DNA of 64,000 nt from Vulcanimicrobiota bacterium (GCA_013290125.1 JABCYQ010000006.1:51001-115000), one strand, 5' to 3'. Shown: positions 7,066 through 16,127, counted from the first letter of the stretch. Translations and numbers: made by a program. The notes: a model not told the origin generated them from the letters alone.

Positions 7066-9639
7066 CTAGGACTTCGCGAGTCCGGCGAGATCGACGACCG
7101 CGACGCCGTCGAGTTCGCGGGCGAGCGCTATGAGATCCGGCCGCTGCGTGAACAGGATCGACTGGATGCCGCGCGCGCCGAGCGCGGAGAGCCAGCGCAG
7201 CGCGGCGGCCGCTCGCTGCGGATCTGCGTGAGCAAGCGCATCGTCCAAGATGAGCGGCACGTGCTCGCCGCTCGCGAGCGTCTGGGCAGTGGCGACGCGC
7301 AAGCTTAGATTCACTTGTTCTTTCGTGCCGTCCGAAAGCTCACCAGGATCGATCGTGCCGCCGCGCTCGGTCGAGTCGAGCCGCACAGTGAAATCACCCG
7401 CCATGTGCGCCCGCACGTACTTGCCTGCGGTGACGGTGCTAAGACCTTCTCCGAGCAATTCGTTCATGAGCGGAAGGAACGTCTTGTGGACGGCCGACTT
7501 CACTTGAAGGATGAGATTCTGCGCACGCTGTGCTGCCCGATGCACCGCGGCCAAGCGCTGCTCTTCGTCGCGGCAGGAGGTGACGCGCTCCTCAAGCGCC
7601 GCGATATCCGGCAGTTTCGCGGCATTGAAAGCGCCTTCGAGTTCGTGCTGTCTATTCGTGGCTTCGGCAAGGCGCTCGTTCAGGTCCTCGAGCCCCGCGC
7701 GTGCGGTAGCCTCGTCGACGGCGGCGGAAAGGGTGGGCGCGGCGTCCTGGGCATCGCGCAGTTTCTCCATAAGTGCAGCGATTTCGTGGTGCAGCGAATC
7801 GACGTCGAATTCACCGAGCGCTTTCGCGAGAGCTGCGTTGGCCCGCTCGAAGTCGGCGCGCGCGCGCGTGCTGCGCTCCATGGATTCGCGCCAAGACCGG
7901 TAAGCGGTGATTCGAGCGCCCAGATCCTGGTCTGCGGGGATTCCGAGCGCATCGAAGCGCACCGCCAAGGCGGTGTCTGCCTCGGCCGCTGTCGTCTGCG
8001 CCACCTCGCTCTCTTTCTGCAGACCGAGGATCGAACTGATCTGGGCTTCGAGCGCGCGCTGCTGCTCGCGGCGCGTCACGGCGGTCTGATCGGCGGCGCG
8101 TTTTTCCAGCTGGAGTTTGTCGACATCGCCGCGTGCGGCGAAGAGACGGCGCACCGCTGCTACATCGGCCGCGCCGAACGAGCGGCAGCGCGCCTTCAAA
8201 GCTTCGCGCGCTCGATCGAGGTCGTCGCCGAGCCCCTCCGCGGCATCCTCGGCCTGACTGATCTTCGCCGCACGCTTGCCGGCGGTAGAGATGAATACGA
8301 GGAGCAGCACGAGTCCTCCGACCGCGACCGCGCCCCCCGAGTATTCCCAGACTTGCGACGGCGAGTCGAAGCCGAAGATCAGAGCGAGAACGCCGGCGAT
8401 GAGCATCACCGCGGCTATGAACGGACTAGGCGCCGGCTGTTGCCGCGCGATCGCCGCCGCCGTCTGCGCGTGACGCGCCTTGCTTTCCAGCAGGTCGAGC
8501 GCGACGTCATCGGCCTCGAGCGCGTCAAGTTCCGCGCGATCGACCGGCTGTTTTTCGTTCGCGGCCGAGGCAGACGAAGACGCTGTCTCGAGCTCAGTGG
8601 CTTGCGCTTCGGCAATCGAAATCGCGGCTTGACACTCGTGCAACGAGGCGCGAAGTTCCTCGGCCTGCAAAGCACCTGCGGCAGCTCGCTTTTTCGCCGA
8701 CAGGGCTTCCGCGCGCGCGACTTCCCGATCGGCTATAGCGGGCTCGGCGTCGGCTGCCGGCATGCCACTATCCCCCTCTGGGCTTCCGCCGGCCGTGCGC
8801 GAGGCCTCTTCGAACTTTGCGCGTGCGCTCGTCACTTCGGCTTGCGCCGACTCGACTGCCTTCGAGCGGTCTTGCAGAGCCCGTAAACGCGACGCCTTGA
8901 CCGCGTACTCCGCCTTTCGAGCGCTCGCGGCGAGCTGCTCAACTTCGGCCGCCGTGGCGGCGCGCTGCTCGATCGTGACGCGCAATCCGTGGAATATCTT
9001 GCTCGCGTCTTCGCGCTCGTGCTCGGCCTTCTCGCGCGCGCTGCGCGCGCGGGCGAACGGCGTGGTGCGGGATTGCTGCGAGCCGATCTCCACATTTGCA
9101 AATCGTTGCAACGCCAACACAGCGGCATCGGCGCCCTCTTCGCCTGCGGCGCCGACCACCGACATCAGTCGCTCGCTCAGACTCGCAAAACCATCGGGGT
9201 CGTCGTGGCGCAATTCTCCCGCGCGGATGACTGCGGCGGCGGTGTACGCCTCGAGCGAAAGGGCAAGCGCGCTCGATCCGGGACCGTCCTTCCTGCTCCC
9301 GCCCCACTCGTCGACTTGTTCTTGCGTGTCGAGCGTGCGCGTGATCGCGCGGACGTCGTCGGCGAAATCGCGTGTCGTCTCAAACGCACGGCCATCGTCC
9401 ATCGCAAACGCGACGCGCGCGCGGAACGGAGCGCCCGGCGCCCATGGCCGGTAGCGTTGAAGATCTTCGTTGAACGGTTGATTGGGATAGCCGAAGAGCG
9501 TGCGGATGACACACTCAGCTAGCGTGGACTTGCCGGCCTCGTTATCACCGGCGACGACGGTGAGCCCCGGTGAGAATTCGATTGGCGGCAAGCGCACGAG
9601 CCGGCCGAATCCGTCGACGACGATGCGCTTGAGGATCAC
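7066..9639 (-). CDS. SbcC/YhaN-like AAA ATPase with coiled coils and a membrane hairpin
   Basis: 857 residues. The N terminus has a Walker A motif GDNEAGKST (residues 31-39) in an SMC/Rad50-type P-loop domain. The C terminus has ELSDGTKEQVNLSLR (signature motif) and VPLILDDALAHAD (Walker B and D-loop). Between them run long Ala/Glu/Arg-rich coiled coils and, near the centre, two hydrophobic segments (PFIAAVMLIAGVLALIFGF and AVAVGGLVLLLVFI), as in YhaN-type proteins. Its first bases overlap the stop of the metallophosphoesterase gene (9636-9639), the usual SbcD-SbcC order. The pair probably processes DNA ends or hairpins, possibly at the membrane. Confidence 0.88.
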   Translation of the reverse strand: MILKRIVVDGFGRLVRLPPIEFSPGLTVVAGDNEAGKSTLAECVIRTLFGYPNQPFNEDLQRYRPWAPGAPFRARVAFAMDDGRAFETTRDFADDVRAITRTLDTQEQVDEWGGSRKDGPGSSALALSLEAYTAAAVIRAGELRHDDPDGFASLSERLMSVVGAAGEEGADAAVLALQRFANVEIGSQQSRTTPFARARSAREKAEHEREDASKIFHGLRVTIEQRAATAAEVEQLAASARKAEYAVKASRLRALQDRSKAVESAQAEVTSARAKFEEASRTAGGSPEGDSGMPAADAEPAIADREVARAEALSAKKRAAAGALQAEELRASLHECQAAISIAEAQATELETASSSASAANEKQPVDRAELDALEADDVALDLLESKARHAQTAAAIARQQPAPSPFIAAVMLIAGVLALIFGFDSPSQVWEYSGGAVAVGGLVLLLVFISTAGKRAAKISQAEDAAEGLGDDLDRAREALKARCRSFGAADVAAVRRLFAARGDVDKLQLEKRAADQTAVTRREQQRALEAQISSILGLQKESEVAQTTAAEADTALAVRFDALGIPADQDLGARITAYRSWRESMERSTRARADFERANAALAKALGEFDVDSLHHEIAALMEKLRDAQDAAPTLSAAVDEATARAGLEDLNERLAEATNRQHELEGAFNAAKLPDIAALEERVTSCRDEEQRLAAVHRAAQRAQNLILQVKSAVHKTFLPLMNELLGEGLSTVTAGKYVRAHMAGDFTVRLDSTERGGTIDPGELSDGTKEQVNLSLRVATAQTLASGEHVPLILDDALAHADPQRAAAALRWLSALGARGIQSILFTQRPDLIALARELDGVAVVDLAGLAKS

Positions 9640-10727
9640 TGATGAAGCCTCTTACGTGCGAACGCGAGCAGCCCGAGCTTCAGCGCGGTGGCGAGCTCTT
9701 CGCGTTCGGCCGCGGACGACGCGGCGGCCATTCGCGAACGTGTCTCGCGCACGAATGCCGCACGGACCGTGTTGCCTTCATGTTGGATGGCATCAAGATC
9801 GAACGCCGCGAAATCGGCGACGAGATCGCAGCCCGGATACGCCTCGCGGATCTCCGAGCGCATCGTCAACAGATCGGGATCGAGCGAGGGCGCCGCCGCG
9901 CCGACGAGACGAAGACGGCAGAAGATCGCGCCTGGTGATGTGACGATCGACGCGAGGCGCTCTTTGATCGCGCTTTCGAGGCTTGAAGAGTCGGCATAGG
10001 GAGAGACGTCGAGATCGGCCACGACATACCGCGTGGAATTCAACGGTTCAAACGCCACGTTGACCGCGCCGTCGCCGACCGTGATGATGCTCGCCGTGTG
10101 TTCCCCGTCCTGACTGATGTTCAACGGTTCCGGCGAACCCGGGTACGCGTAGTGCGGCCCTTGCAATTTGCCGTGGAAATGGCCGACCATCGCGTGCGCC
10201 GCGCCGGCGCGCGAGATCTCCATGTCGGAAAACGGAGCTATGGTCTCCTTGCCTGGCGGCATGTGTTCCTGATCGGAGCCATGGAAGAGGAGAAGATGCG
10301 TGCCGCTGCCGGTGCACGCGAATCCGCCGAGCGCGCGCGCGTGATCGAGCGCGGATGTCTGACCCATGCCCCACAGCGTGAGGCCGTCGGCGAGCCGCTC
10401 TGGCCGAAACGTGCGCTCGTCGAAGAGCGTGACGTTTGACGGCAGCGGATGCATCTGGCCATAGACGGACGTGGGTGCGAACGGATCGTGATTGCCCGGT
10501 GCGAGAAAGACTCGCGTGGGCGCGATCTCAGCCAAGCAGCGCCGCAGGTATTCGGCCGTGTCTTTGCCGGCGTACGCGTCTTCGTAGAGATCGCCGGCCA
10601 CGCAGAAGGCATCGGCCTTGCGATCGCGTGTCAGATGCAGCGCTCGCTCGAACGCCTCGCGCAGCTGACGTCGCCGCCGCGCGCCAAACCGCGCATCGTC
10701 GCCTGTGAACGCGGAGTCGAGATGCAC
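9636..10727 (-). CDS. SbcD/YhaO-like metallophosphoesterase (DNA exonuclease subunit)
   Basis: 363 residues are readable from the first standard start, GTG at 10727. Metal-binding motifs are present: GDLYED, GNHDP, and GHFHGKL near the end of the catalytic domain. The first family motif, D-x-H, is encoded across and upstream of that GTG (the frame reads YRIVHIADVHLD), so the true N terminus lies about 10 codons upstream. A strong ribosome binding site GGAAAGGA (10765-10772) sits 7 bases before a GTA codon (10755-10757) where a GTG would be expected. A non-standard start or a base error is likely. It forms an operon with the SbcC-like ATPase. Confidence 0.88.
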   Translation of the reverse strand: MHLDSAFTGDDARFGARRRRQLREAFERALHLTRDRKADAFCVAGDLYEDAYAGKDTAEYLRRCLAEIAPTRVFLAPGNHDPFAPTSVYGQMHPLPSNVTLFDERTFRPERLADGLTLWGMGQTSALDHARALGGFACTGSGTHLLLFHGSDQEHMPPGKETIAPFSDMEISRAGAAHAMVGHFHGKLQGPHYAYPGSPEPLNISQDGEHTASIITVGDGAVNVAFEPLNSTRYVVADLDVSPYADSSSLESAIKERLASIVTSPGAIFCRLRLVGAAAPSLDPDLLTMRSEIREAYPGCDLVADFAAFDLDAIQHEGNTVRAAFVRETRSRMAAASSAAEREELATALKLGLLAFARKRLHQ

Positions 10728-10829
10728 GTCGGCGATATGGACGATGCGATAGCCTACGGCCGGTTCCTTTCCACAGCGATGCGAGCGGCGGCATGGGAAG
10801 TGTGAGCCCTCGGCAAAGTCGGCCTGCCC

Positions 10830-11825
10830 GTGCTCATCGCTATCGGCGCCACTAGCGCGCTGGTCTTGCTCGTCCTCGCGAGCGACGCCTTCACCAACGC
10901 GGTCGAGTGGGTCGGCGCGCTGTACGGTCTGGCGCGCGGCGCCGTCGGCTCAGTCGTGGCCGCCATCGGATCGTCGTTGCCGGAAACGGCGATCGCGTTC
11001 GTCGCGCTCGTGGTGCTTCGCGACCCCGCGAGCCGAGCGGTCGGAATCGGTGCGGTGCTCGGCGCGCCGTTCATGCTGGCAACAGCGGTCTTCGCGGTGA
11101 TCGGCGTCATCGCGCTCGTGCGGACAAAAGACTCAAGTGGCGATTGCAACGTGCGCGTCGGCATACGCTCCACGCGATTCGGCCTGGGATTGTTCGCGTT
11201 GACGTTTGCGTTGGTCATCGGGGCATCCTTTGACCCGACGTCGAGTGTGCGCACGGTCGTAGCCGTGCTGATCGTGATCGCGTATGTGGTGTTCGTCACG
11301 TATAGCATGCGAGATTCATCCGCTGCGTCGCACGGAGAACCGCCGCCGCTGCGCTTTGCGCCGCGCATGCGACGGCCGGCTCCGCTGTTGGTCTTCGCTC
11401 AGCTAGTGCTGTCGCTGTGTCTGACGGTGTTCGCATCGCACTGGTTTGTCACGTCGCTTGCGGCTGCGTCAACCGCGTTTGGGATCGCGCCGCTCATCCT
11501 GTCTCTTTTTCTGAGCCCCATCGCGACGGAGCTGCCCGAGCTCATGAACGTCGTGATCTGGATGCGTCGCGGTCTGGACGACTACGCTGTCGGCAACGTC
11601 ATCGGCGCGATGATGTTCCAGACGTCGATAGCATCTGCGATCGCGTTGCTGGCGACGCCGTGGGTCATCGATCGTGCTGCGTACGCCGCAGCAATAGCGA
11701 CGTTCGCGGCGGTCATCGTGGTCTTATTCGTCAGTCAGATGCGCGACCATCTCAATTCGTGGGCGTTGACGGCGTGCGGGCTGCTATACGTGCTCTATCT
11801 CTGGTACGCGATCGCGACACACTAG
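10830..11825 (+). CDS. Sodium/calcium exchanger family membrane protein
   Basis: 331 residues from GTG with about ten hydrophobic segments. The two alpha repeats of the cation/Ca2+ exchanger superfamily are visible: GSVVAAIGSSLPETAIAF near residue 45 and LSPIATELPELMNVVIW plus VGNVIGAMMFQTS near residues 230-265. Each carries the acidic residue needed for ion binding (LPE). It is an inner-membrane antiporter; the ion pair cannot be read from the sequence. It is divergent from the SbcD-like gene with about 70 bases between, and no strong promoter was recognised there. Confidence 0.87.
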   Translation: MLIAIGATSALVLLVLASDAFTNAVEWVGALYGLARGAVGSVVAAIGSSLPETAIAFVALVVLRDPASRAVGIGAVLGAPFMLATAVFAVIGVIALVRTKDSSGDCNVRVGIRSTRFGLGLFALTFALVIGASFDPTSSVRTVVAVLIVIAYVVFVTYSMRDSSAASHGEPPPLRFAPRMRRPAPLLVFAQLVLSLCLTVFASHWFVTSLAAASTAFGIAPLILSLFLSPIATELPELMNVVIWMRRGLDDYAVGNVIGAMMFQTSIASAIALLATPWVIDRAAYAAAIATFAAVIVVLFVSQMRDHLNSWALTACGLLYVLYLWYAIATH

Positions 11826-11838
11826 GTCCGCCCTACAT
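11824..11838. repeat. Half-copy of family B repeat
   Basis: TAGGTCCGCCCTACAT equals the right arm and tail of the family B palindrome. It lies at the stop codon of the exchanger gene, between convergent genes. Confidence 0.5.
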
Positions 11839-11844
11839 ACGACG

Positions 11845-12633
11845 TTATTTCGCGAACTGCGGGAAAAAGTAGATCAACACGAGCGAGAACGCGTTGAACG
11901 TGGTGTGCGCGACCATGTTCGGCCAGATCGAGCGCGTGCGGGAGAAGAGCACGGCGAGTCCGATACCGACGAAAGACAGCGCAGCAAGGCTCCATTTATC
12001 GGCGTGTGCCACGCCAAACGCGATGCCGCTGAGCACCGCGGCGGTCCAGACGGGCATGCGTTGCGCGAGGGCAGTAAACATGACGCCGCGGAACATCAAC
12101 TCCTCGCAGATCCCGGCTACGAGCGCAACGGAGATGAAATCGAGCGCGAACGATCCCAGGCCGTGATGGCTCATGATGATCTGCACGGTTTGCTGCTGAT
12201 GGGCGCCAAAGAAATGCTCTTGAATGCTCCCAACGATGTCGCCGATTCCGATGAGCGCGCAGCCGGCAAGGACGCCGATCACGAGATCGGATGCTTGAAA
12301 TGGCCTGCCCATCCCCAGCTGCTGGCGCGAAGCGCCAAGCGAGCTCATGGCCAAAGCGACAGCGATGAATGCCATCAGCGACTCGCTTGATACGCTGAGG
12401 ACGAACAGCGACGGCGAGTTCAACATGGCGATCAGAAGTTGTTGCGTGTTAGGAAGATGCTGGGGGTGCGCTTGGACCTGCGGCACGATGACGATGATCG
12501 CGATGATCGCGCCGACGATAAGCTGCACCAAGTACAACGCCGCGACACCGAATAGGACGACTGCGGTGACCCGCCAGCCGTTCCAGCGAGCCGGCGCGGC
12601 TGGTTCTAAGGAGGCTGACGTGATCTCTTCCAT
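11845..12633 (-). CDS. CPBP family intramembrane metalloprotease (CAAX protease-like)
   Basis: 262 residues with about seven hydrophobic segments. The family's metal site is complete: EELMFRG (Glu177, Glu178, Arg182), FGVAHA (His210) and NMVAHTTFN (His243, Asn247). Such proteins cleave peptide bonds in the membrane; bacterial members act in peptide maturation or immunity, or have unknown roles. The N-terminal ~20 residues are hydrophilic and cytoplasmic. It lies 11 bases downstream of rsmA on the same strand, probably in one operon. Confidence 0.9.
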   Translation of the reverse strand: MEEITSASLEPAAPARWNGWRVTAVVLFGVAALYLVQLIVGAIIAIIVIVPQVQAHPQHLPNTQQLLIAMLNSPSLFVLSVSSESLMAFIAVALAMSSLGASRQQLGMGRPFQASDLVIGVLAGCALIGIGDIVGSIQEHFFGAHQQQTVQIIMSHHGLGSFALDFISVALVAGICEELMFRGVMFTALAQRMPVWTAAVLSGIAFGVAHADKWSLAALSFVGIGLAVLFSRTRSIWPNMVAHTTFNAFSLVLIYFFPQFAK

Positions 12634-12644
12634 CGAGGCCGCCT

Positions 12645-13523
12645 TTACGTTCCTGGGCGTTTGAATCCTAGCGCGTGGAGTGCATCGGCCAGACGGATGT
12701 AGTCGCCGACTTCAAGGCGTTCGGCGCGCGTCTGACCATTGATGCCGGCGCTTTCAAGCGCTGCTGCGAGCTGCAGCCGACCTTCCGATTCCAGTTGCAA
12801 CGCCGACGCGATGCTGTTCGCCACCATCTTGCGGCGTTGCGCGAACGAAGCGCGCGTCAGCGCGAAGAACAACGGTTCGTCGCTCGCGCGCGGCCATGCC
12901 CTGCCGTGCGGTTCAAGCACGACGACGGACGACGCCACGGCCGGAGGCGGATAGAATCCGCCGGCGCCCACATCCACGAGTCTGCTCGTCTGACAGCGGT
13001 ACCCGACATAGACCGTCAGGCTACCGTATTCCGGTGTGCCGGGTGCGGCGGTGAGGCGCTGCGCGTACTCGCGCTGCACCATCAGCACCGAGACATCCCA
13101 GACATCGGCGCATGCCAAGATCCGTTCGATCAGCGGCGTCGTTATATTATATGGAAGATTGCCGCAAATGGCGCGCGGCGAAGACGCGGCCCGCAAATGC
13201 GCCTCGAAGTCGAATTCGAGAGCGTCGCATTCTCGGATTTCGATCCCGGCGTCGCCCGCAAAACGTTCTCGAAGAACAGGGACTAGGTCGCGATCGATCT
13301 CGAGAACGGTGAGCGCTCTAGCGCGTTCGCGCAACGCGACGGTGAGCGAGCCGATACCGCCGCCGATCTCAACGACGGACGCGCCTTCCGGAAGGGCGCT
13401 CGCGACCCGAGCCGCGAGCCGGGCATCCAACAAGAAGTTCTGTCCGAATCGCTTGCGCGGTCGAAGACCAAGGCTCTCAAGCAGTCGCTTCGGCGACGCG
13501 TATCGATCCGCGGGCATGCGCAT
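12645..13523 (-). CDS. rsmA: 16S rRNA (adenine1518/1519-N6)-dimethyltransferase
   Basis: 292 residues from ATG at 13523; an upstream ATG at 13547 would start inside a palindrome and is less likely. The motifs of RsmA/KsgA are clear: RFGQNFLLD, the SAM-binding EIGGGIGSLT, catalytic NLPYNI, and FAQRRKM in the C-terminal half. The enzyme dimethylates two adjacent adenines in helix 45 of 16S rRNA during 30S maturation. The CPBP protease follows on the same strand; upstream lie a palindrome cluster and the G5/3D protein gene. Confidence 0.97.
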   Translation of the reverse strand: MRMPADRYASPKRLLESLGLRPRKRFGQNFLLDARLAARVASALPEGASVVEIGGGIGSLTVALRERARALTVLEIDRDLVPVLRERFAGDAGIEIRECDALEFDFEAHLRAASSPRAICGNLPYNITTPLIERILACADVWDVSVLMVQREYAQRLTAAPGTPEYGSLTVYVGYRCQTSRLVDVGAGGFYPPPAVASSVVVLEPHGRAWPRASDEPLFFALTRASFAQRRKMVANSIASALQLESEGRLQLAAALESAGINGQTRAERLEVGDYIRLADALHALGFKRPGT

Positions 13524-13537
13524 GTGATTCCGTAGTA

Positions 13538-13556
13538 GGGCAAGCATCGCTTGCCC
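13538..13556. repeat. Perfect palindrome GGGCAAGC-ATC-GCTTGCCC
   Basis: Eight-base perfect arms around ATC, just upstream of rsmA (minus strand). It differs from families A and B and is seen once here. It may be another intergenic repeat type or a hairpin in the rsmA leader. Confidence 0.6.
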
Positions 13557-13571
13557 GAGGGAGCATAACGG

Positions 13572-13628
13572 AGGGCCGACATAAAGTCGGCCCCTTCAAA
13601 GTCGGCCCTTCAAAAGTCGGCCCCTTCA
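13572..13628. repeat. Family A palindrome cluster
   Basis: One full palindrome GGGCCGAC-ATAAA-GTCGGCCCC is followed by two more right halves (GTCGGCCC with TTCA tails). It lies immediately 3' of the G5/3D protein gene on the minus strand, where it could end its transcript. Confidence 0.85.
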
Positions 13629-13638
13629 GGATCTCGCG

Positions 13639-14442
13639 TTAGCGCGAGACGACGTATACCACGACCGGCTGGCGACCGAAGCGGATCGCGTCGCCGTAGC
13701 GCTCCATGCAGAGATCGATGCGATGACCGATGATCGCGCCGCCGGTGTCCGCTGCGATCGCCACACCGTAACCAGGAATGAAGACTGTGGTGCCGAGCGG
13801 GATGACATCCGGATCGACCGCGACGATGCCCCATTTGGCGCGCATCCCGTTTGCCGTGTAGCCCGTTGGATTCGCCTTCGCCGTATCGGCTGTATAGGCG
13901 GTGGCCTCCATGGTATAGATGCGGATCAAATGTCGAAACGGCGTGGTCTTCTTGAGCATCGCGATCGAGCTGGGTTCACCCTCGCGGATGAATGCCCCGC
14001 GGGCCGGGTGGACGACCCGCGTGTAGACGACTGCGCGGTTGACCGCGACATCATCCCACATCGTCACCCGTTCTGCGACCACCGAGAGACCGGCGAAGCC
14101 GCGGTGTATGACTTTGCGGGCACCAGGAGCGAGTTGCGGCGTGTATTCAATCGTCGGTTCCAGCGAAGTCGCGACGCGGCGGATCGAGACGCGCGTGAGG
14201 ACGTGGATCGGCGCAATCCGCAATGCGGCGTCGCCGCGTTCGACTGCATTCAGGCGGCTCGTCGTGCCCGAAAAGGCGACCAGTGCGCTGCGTCGCGCCC
14301 CGGCGACGAAAAAGCGCGGCGTCAATTGCGAGGTGATCGTATAGGACCAGACCGACGGCTGATGCGGCGGCAGTTTTGCGACGGCCTCCGAGCGGGCTGC
14401 GATGCACGCGACGAGCAATCCGAAGGTGAGGATAGCGGGCAA
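13639..14442 (-). CDS. Exported G5/3D-domain protein, probable peptidoglycan-active enzyme
   Basis: 267 residues from TTG at 14442. The C-terminal ~95 residues form a 3D domain (conserved aspartates; MEATAYTAD, VDPDVIPLGTTVFIPGYG, AADTGGAIIGHRIDL), the double-psi barrel found in MltA-like and YabE-like lytic proteins. A middle segment (residues ~110-150) resembles a G5 domain. The N-terminal hydrophobic stretch PAILTFGLLVACIAA suggests export. A longer start is attractive: a CTG at 14476-14478 follows AGGAG (14484-14488 on the minus strand) at good spacing and would add a positively charged n-region to the signal peptide. A strong promoter at 14708-14737 points at this gene. Confidence 0.82.
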   Translation of the reverse strand: MPAILTFGLLVACIAARSEAVAKLPPHQPSVWSYTITSQLTPRFFVAGARRSALVAFSGTTSRLNAVERGDAALRIAPIHVLTRVSIRRVATSLEPTIEYTPQLAPGARKVIHRGFAGLSVVAERVTMWDDVAVNRAVVYTRVVHPARGAFIREGEPSSIAMLKKTTPFRHLIRIYTMEATAYTADTAKANPTGYTANGMRAKWGIVAVDPDVIPLGTTVFIPGYGVAIAADTGGAIIGHRIDLCMERYGDAIRFGRQPVVVYVVSR

Positions 14443-14640
14443 TAGACGAGGCGAAAAATAGCGAAGGATCGTGTCCAGGATGATCTCCTCGAAGGCATGC
14501 GACGTTGCTACGCTGTTCTTACGATGATGTTCTTCAGCGGAGTCGCGCGACGCACGCGCCGGTATCGATGAATCGCGGCTATTAGCAGTTGCGGGCCGCG
14601 ATATCCGAGCGATCTCGTGCGCTCGGTTTTGTCGATGCGC

Positions 14641-14693
14641 GTTCGAAATGAACTTCGAACGTCACGAATAAAAGAAGGCTTATAAAAAAGCCT
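14641..14693 (-). promoter_or_regulatory. Two hairpins in the 5' leader of the G5/3D gene
   Basis: On the minus strand the leader first forms AGGCTT-N6-AAGCCT (14676-14693) followed by TTCTTTTATT. Next comes GTTCGAA-N6-TTCGAAC (14641-14660). The first looks like a weak intrinsic terminator right after the predicted transcription start. Either an attenuation device or a stabilising 5' hairpin is possible. The rest of the 434-base gap (14443-14876) shows nothing else I recognise. Confidence 0.4.
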
Positions 14694-14707
14694 GAATGAG
14701 TGCGATA

Positions 14708-14737
14708 ATTATATCATGCGTTTTTGCACGTCGTCAA
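14708..14737 (-). promoter_or_regulatory. Sigma70-type promoter, minus strand
   Basis: TTGACG (14732-14737 on the complement) and a perfect TATAAT (14708-14713) are 18 bases apart. Predicted start of transcription is near 14701, reading toward the G5/3D gene and giving a leader of about 225-260 bases. Confidence 0.6.
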
Positions 14738-14876
14738 TTTTTGGTCCGGATGTGCGGTACACGCGCGCGATGGGACGACGATTTGCTTGCGACGTTCCGC
14801 AAAAGGAACCGGGGTTCAACCACAGGAACGCAAAACGTGCAATGCGTTCCATGATGCGGGTTATCCACAACGCGAT

Positions 14877-16127
14877 TTGAAAATCGCGATCTTCACCGAA
14901 GTATACCGTCCGATCGTCAACGGCGTCGTCGCATCTGTCGACTCGCTCGCGGACCACTTGCGCCGCGCAGGCCACGACGTATATACGTTTGCGCCGCACA
15001 TCCCCAAAGGCGCGGAGACGCTCGGACGCGTCTTCCGCATGCCGTCGTTGCCGTTGCCGGCGCGGACCGAATACCGTTTGACGCTGCCGCTCGTCTCGCG
15101 CAAGAACAAACGCGCGTTTTTGAGCCAATGCGATGTCATCCACTCGCATTCGCTTTTCATCACGGGATGGATGGCGTCGTACTATGCGCGCCGGCGCTTT
15201 CGCGTGCCGCTCGTCTTCACGTATCACACGTTGCTCGAAAGCTATGCGCACTACTCGCCGCTGAGTCAAAGATTGACCGCACAGCTCACGCGCGAACTCA
15301 CTCGCGGTTACGCAAATGCGGCAGACGCTGTGATCGTGCCAACTCAGGCGGTCGCCGCGCAACTGCGACAGCAAGGTGTGAACGCACCGATCTGCGTCGT
15401 GCCGACTGGCATCGAGATCGATGCGTTTCGCGCAGCCGATGCGACCAGCGCTACGGCCGTTCGCGCGCAACACGGCATTCCGTTGGATGCGCCGCTCGTG
15501 CTGCTCGTGTCGAGGCTTGCGCAGGAGAAGAACATCCCGCTCGCGCTCCTTGCGATGCGCCGCCTGCGCGAACGCCTTCCCGCCGCGCAGTTGCTGCTCG
15601 TAGGTGCCGGGCCGCTCGCCGAGACGTTGAAAGCGCAGGCCGAGGCGGCCGGTATCGGATCGGCAGTGATCTTCGCGGGCAACGTCGATTCGGCTGAACT
15701 GCCCGCGTACTATTCCGCCGCGGACACTTTCATGTTCCCATCGACCACGGAGACGCAGGGTTTAGTTTTGGCAGAAGCGTTCGCTTCGGGGTTGCCGGTC
15801 GTCGCTATCGATACGCCGCAAACGCGCGACGTCTTCGGGATCCATCTCGCCGGTGCGCTGGTGCCGGACGGCGAGGCGATGGCAGCCGCGCTCTTCGATC
15901 TCTTGACGTCGCCCGATCGGCGCGCTGCTGCAGCGGCACACGCCCGCGCGGGTGCGGTTCAATTCGATGCGCGAGCGACATCCGGCCGCGTCCTTGCCGT
16001 CTACAATGCGGTTCTGGCCAACAAAGCGGGCCTGGCCGACATGTCCGCGTTCGACGAGCTGTTTGAGGTCGTCGATCCAGGGTATGAACTGGGCGAGAAC
16101 GCCTCGAAAGTGTCCCGGATAAAGTAA
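14877..16127 (+). CDS. Glycosyltransferase family 4, glycolipid type
   Basis: 416 residues from TTG at 14877; the frame is open upstream, but the family's N terminus (KIAIFTEVYRPIVNGV) starts exactly here. The order of motifs fits diacylglycerol or phosphatidylinositol glycosyltransferases: PIVNGVVASVDSLADHL, HSHSLFITGWMA, YHTLLESY, then LVSRLAQEKN, AGNVDSAELPAYYSAAD and the E-x7-E motif in TETQGLVLAEAFASGLPVVA. It probably adds a sugar to a membrane lipid. No clear ribosome binding site precedes the TTG. Confidence 0.88.
   Translation: MKIAIFTEVYRPIVNGVVASVDSLADHLRRAGHDVYTFAPHIPKGAETLGRVFRMPSLPLPARTEYRLTLPLVSRKNKRAFLSQCDVIHSHSLFITGWMASYYARRRFRVPLVFTYHTLLESYAHYSPLSQRLTAQLTRELTRGYANAADAVIVPTQAVAAQLRQQGVNAPICVVPTGIEIDAFRAADATSATAVRAQHGIPLDAPLVLLVSRLAQEKNIPLALLAMRRLRERLPAAQLLLVGAGPLAETLKAQAEAAGIGSAVIFAGNVDSAELPAYYSAADTFMFPSTTETQGLVLAEAFASGLPVVAIDTPQTRDVFGIHLAGALVPDGEAMAAALFDLLTSPDRRAAAAAHARAGAVQFDARATSGRVLAVYNAVLANKAGLADMSAFDELFEVVDPGYELGENASKVSRIK

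Noticed and set aside
7315..8886. Long open frame (523 codons) opposite the SbcC-like gene
   Set aside because: High GC leaves few stops on the opposite strand of coding DNA; no domain is recognisable and the minus-strand gene has complete ATPase motifs.
14861..14869. TTATCCACA, a perfect DnaA-box sequence upstream of the GT4 gene
   Set aside because: It is a single box with no further boxes, no dnaA or dnaN and no AT-rich unwinding cluster; expected by chance now and then.
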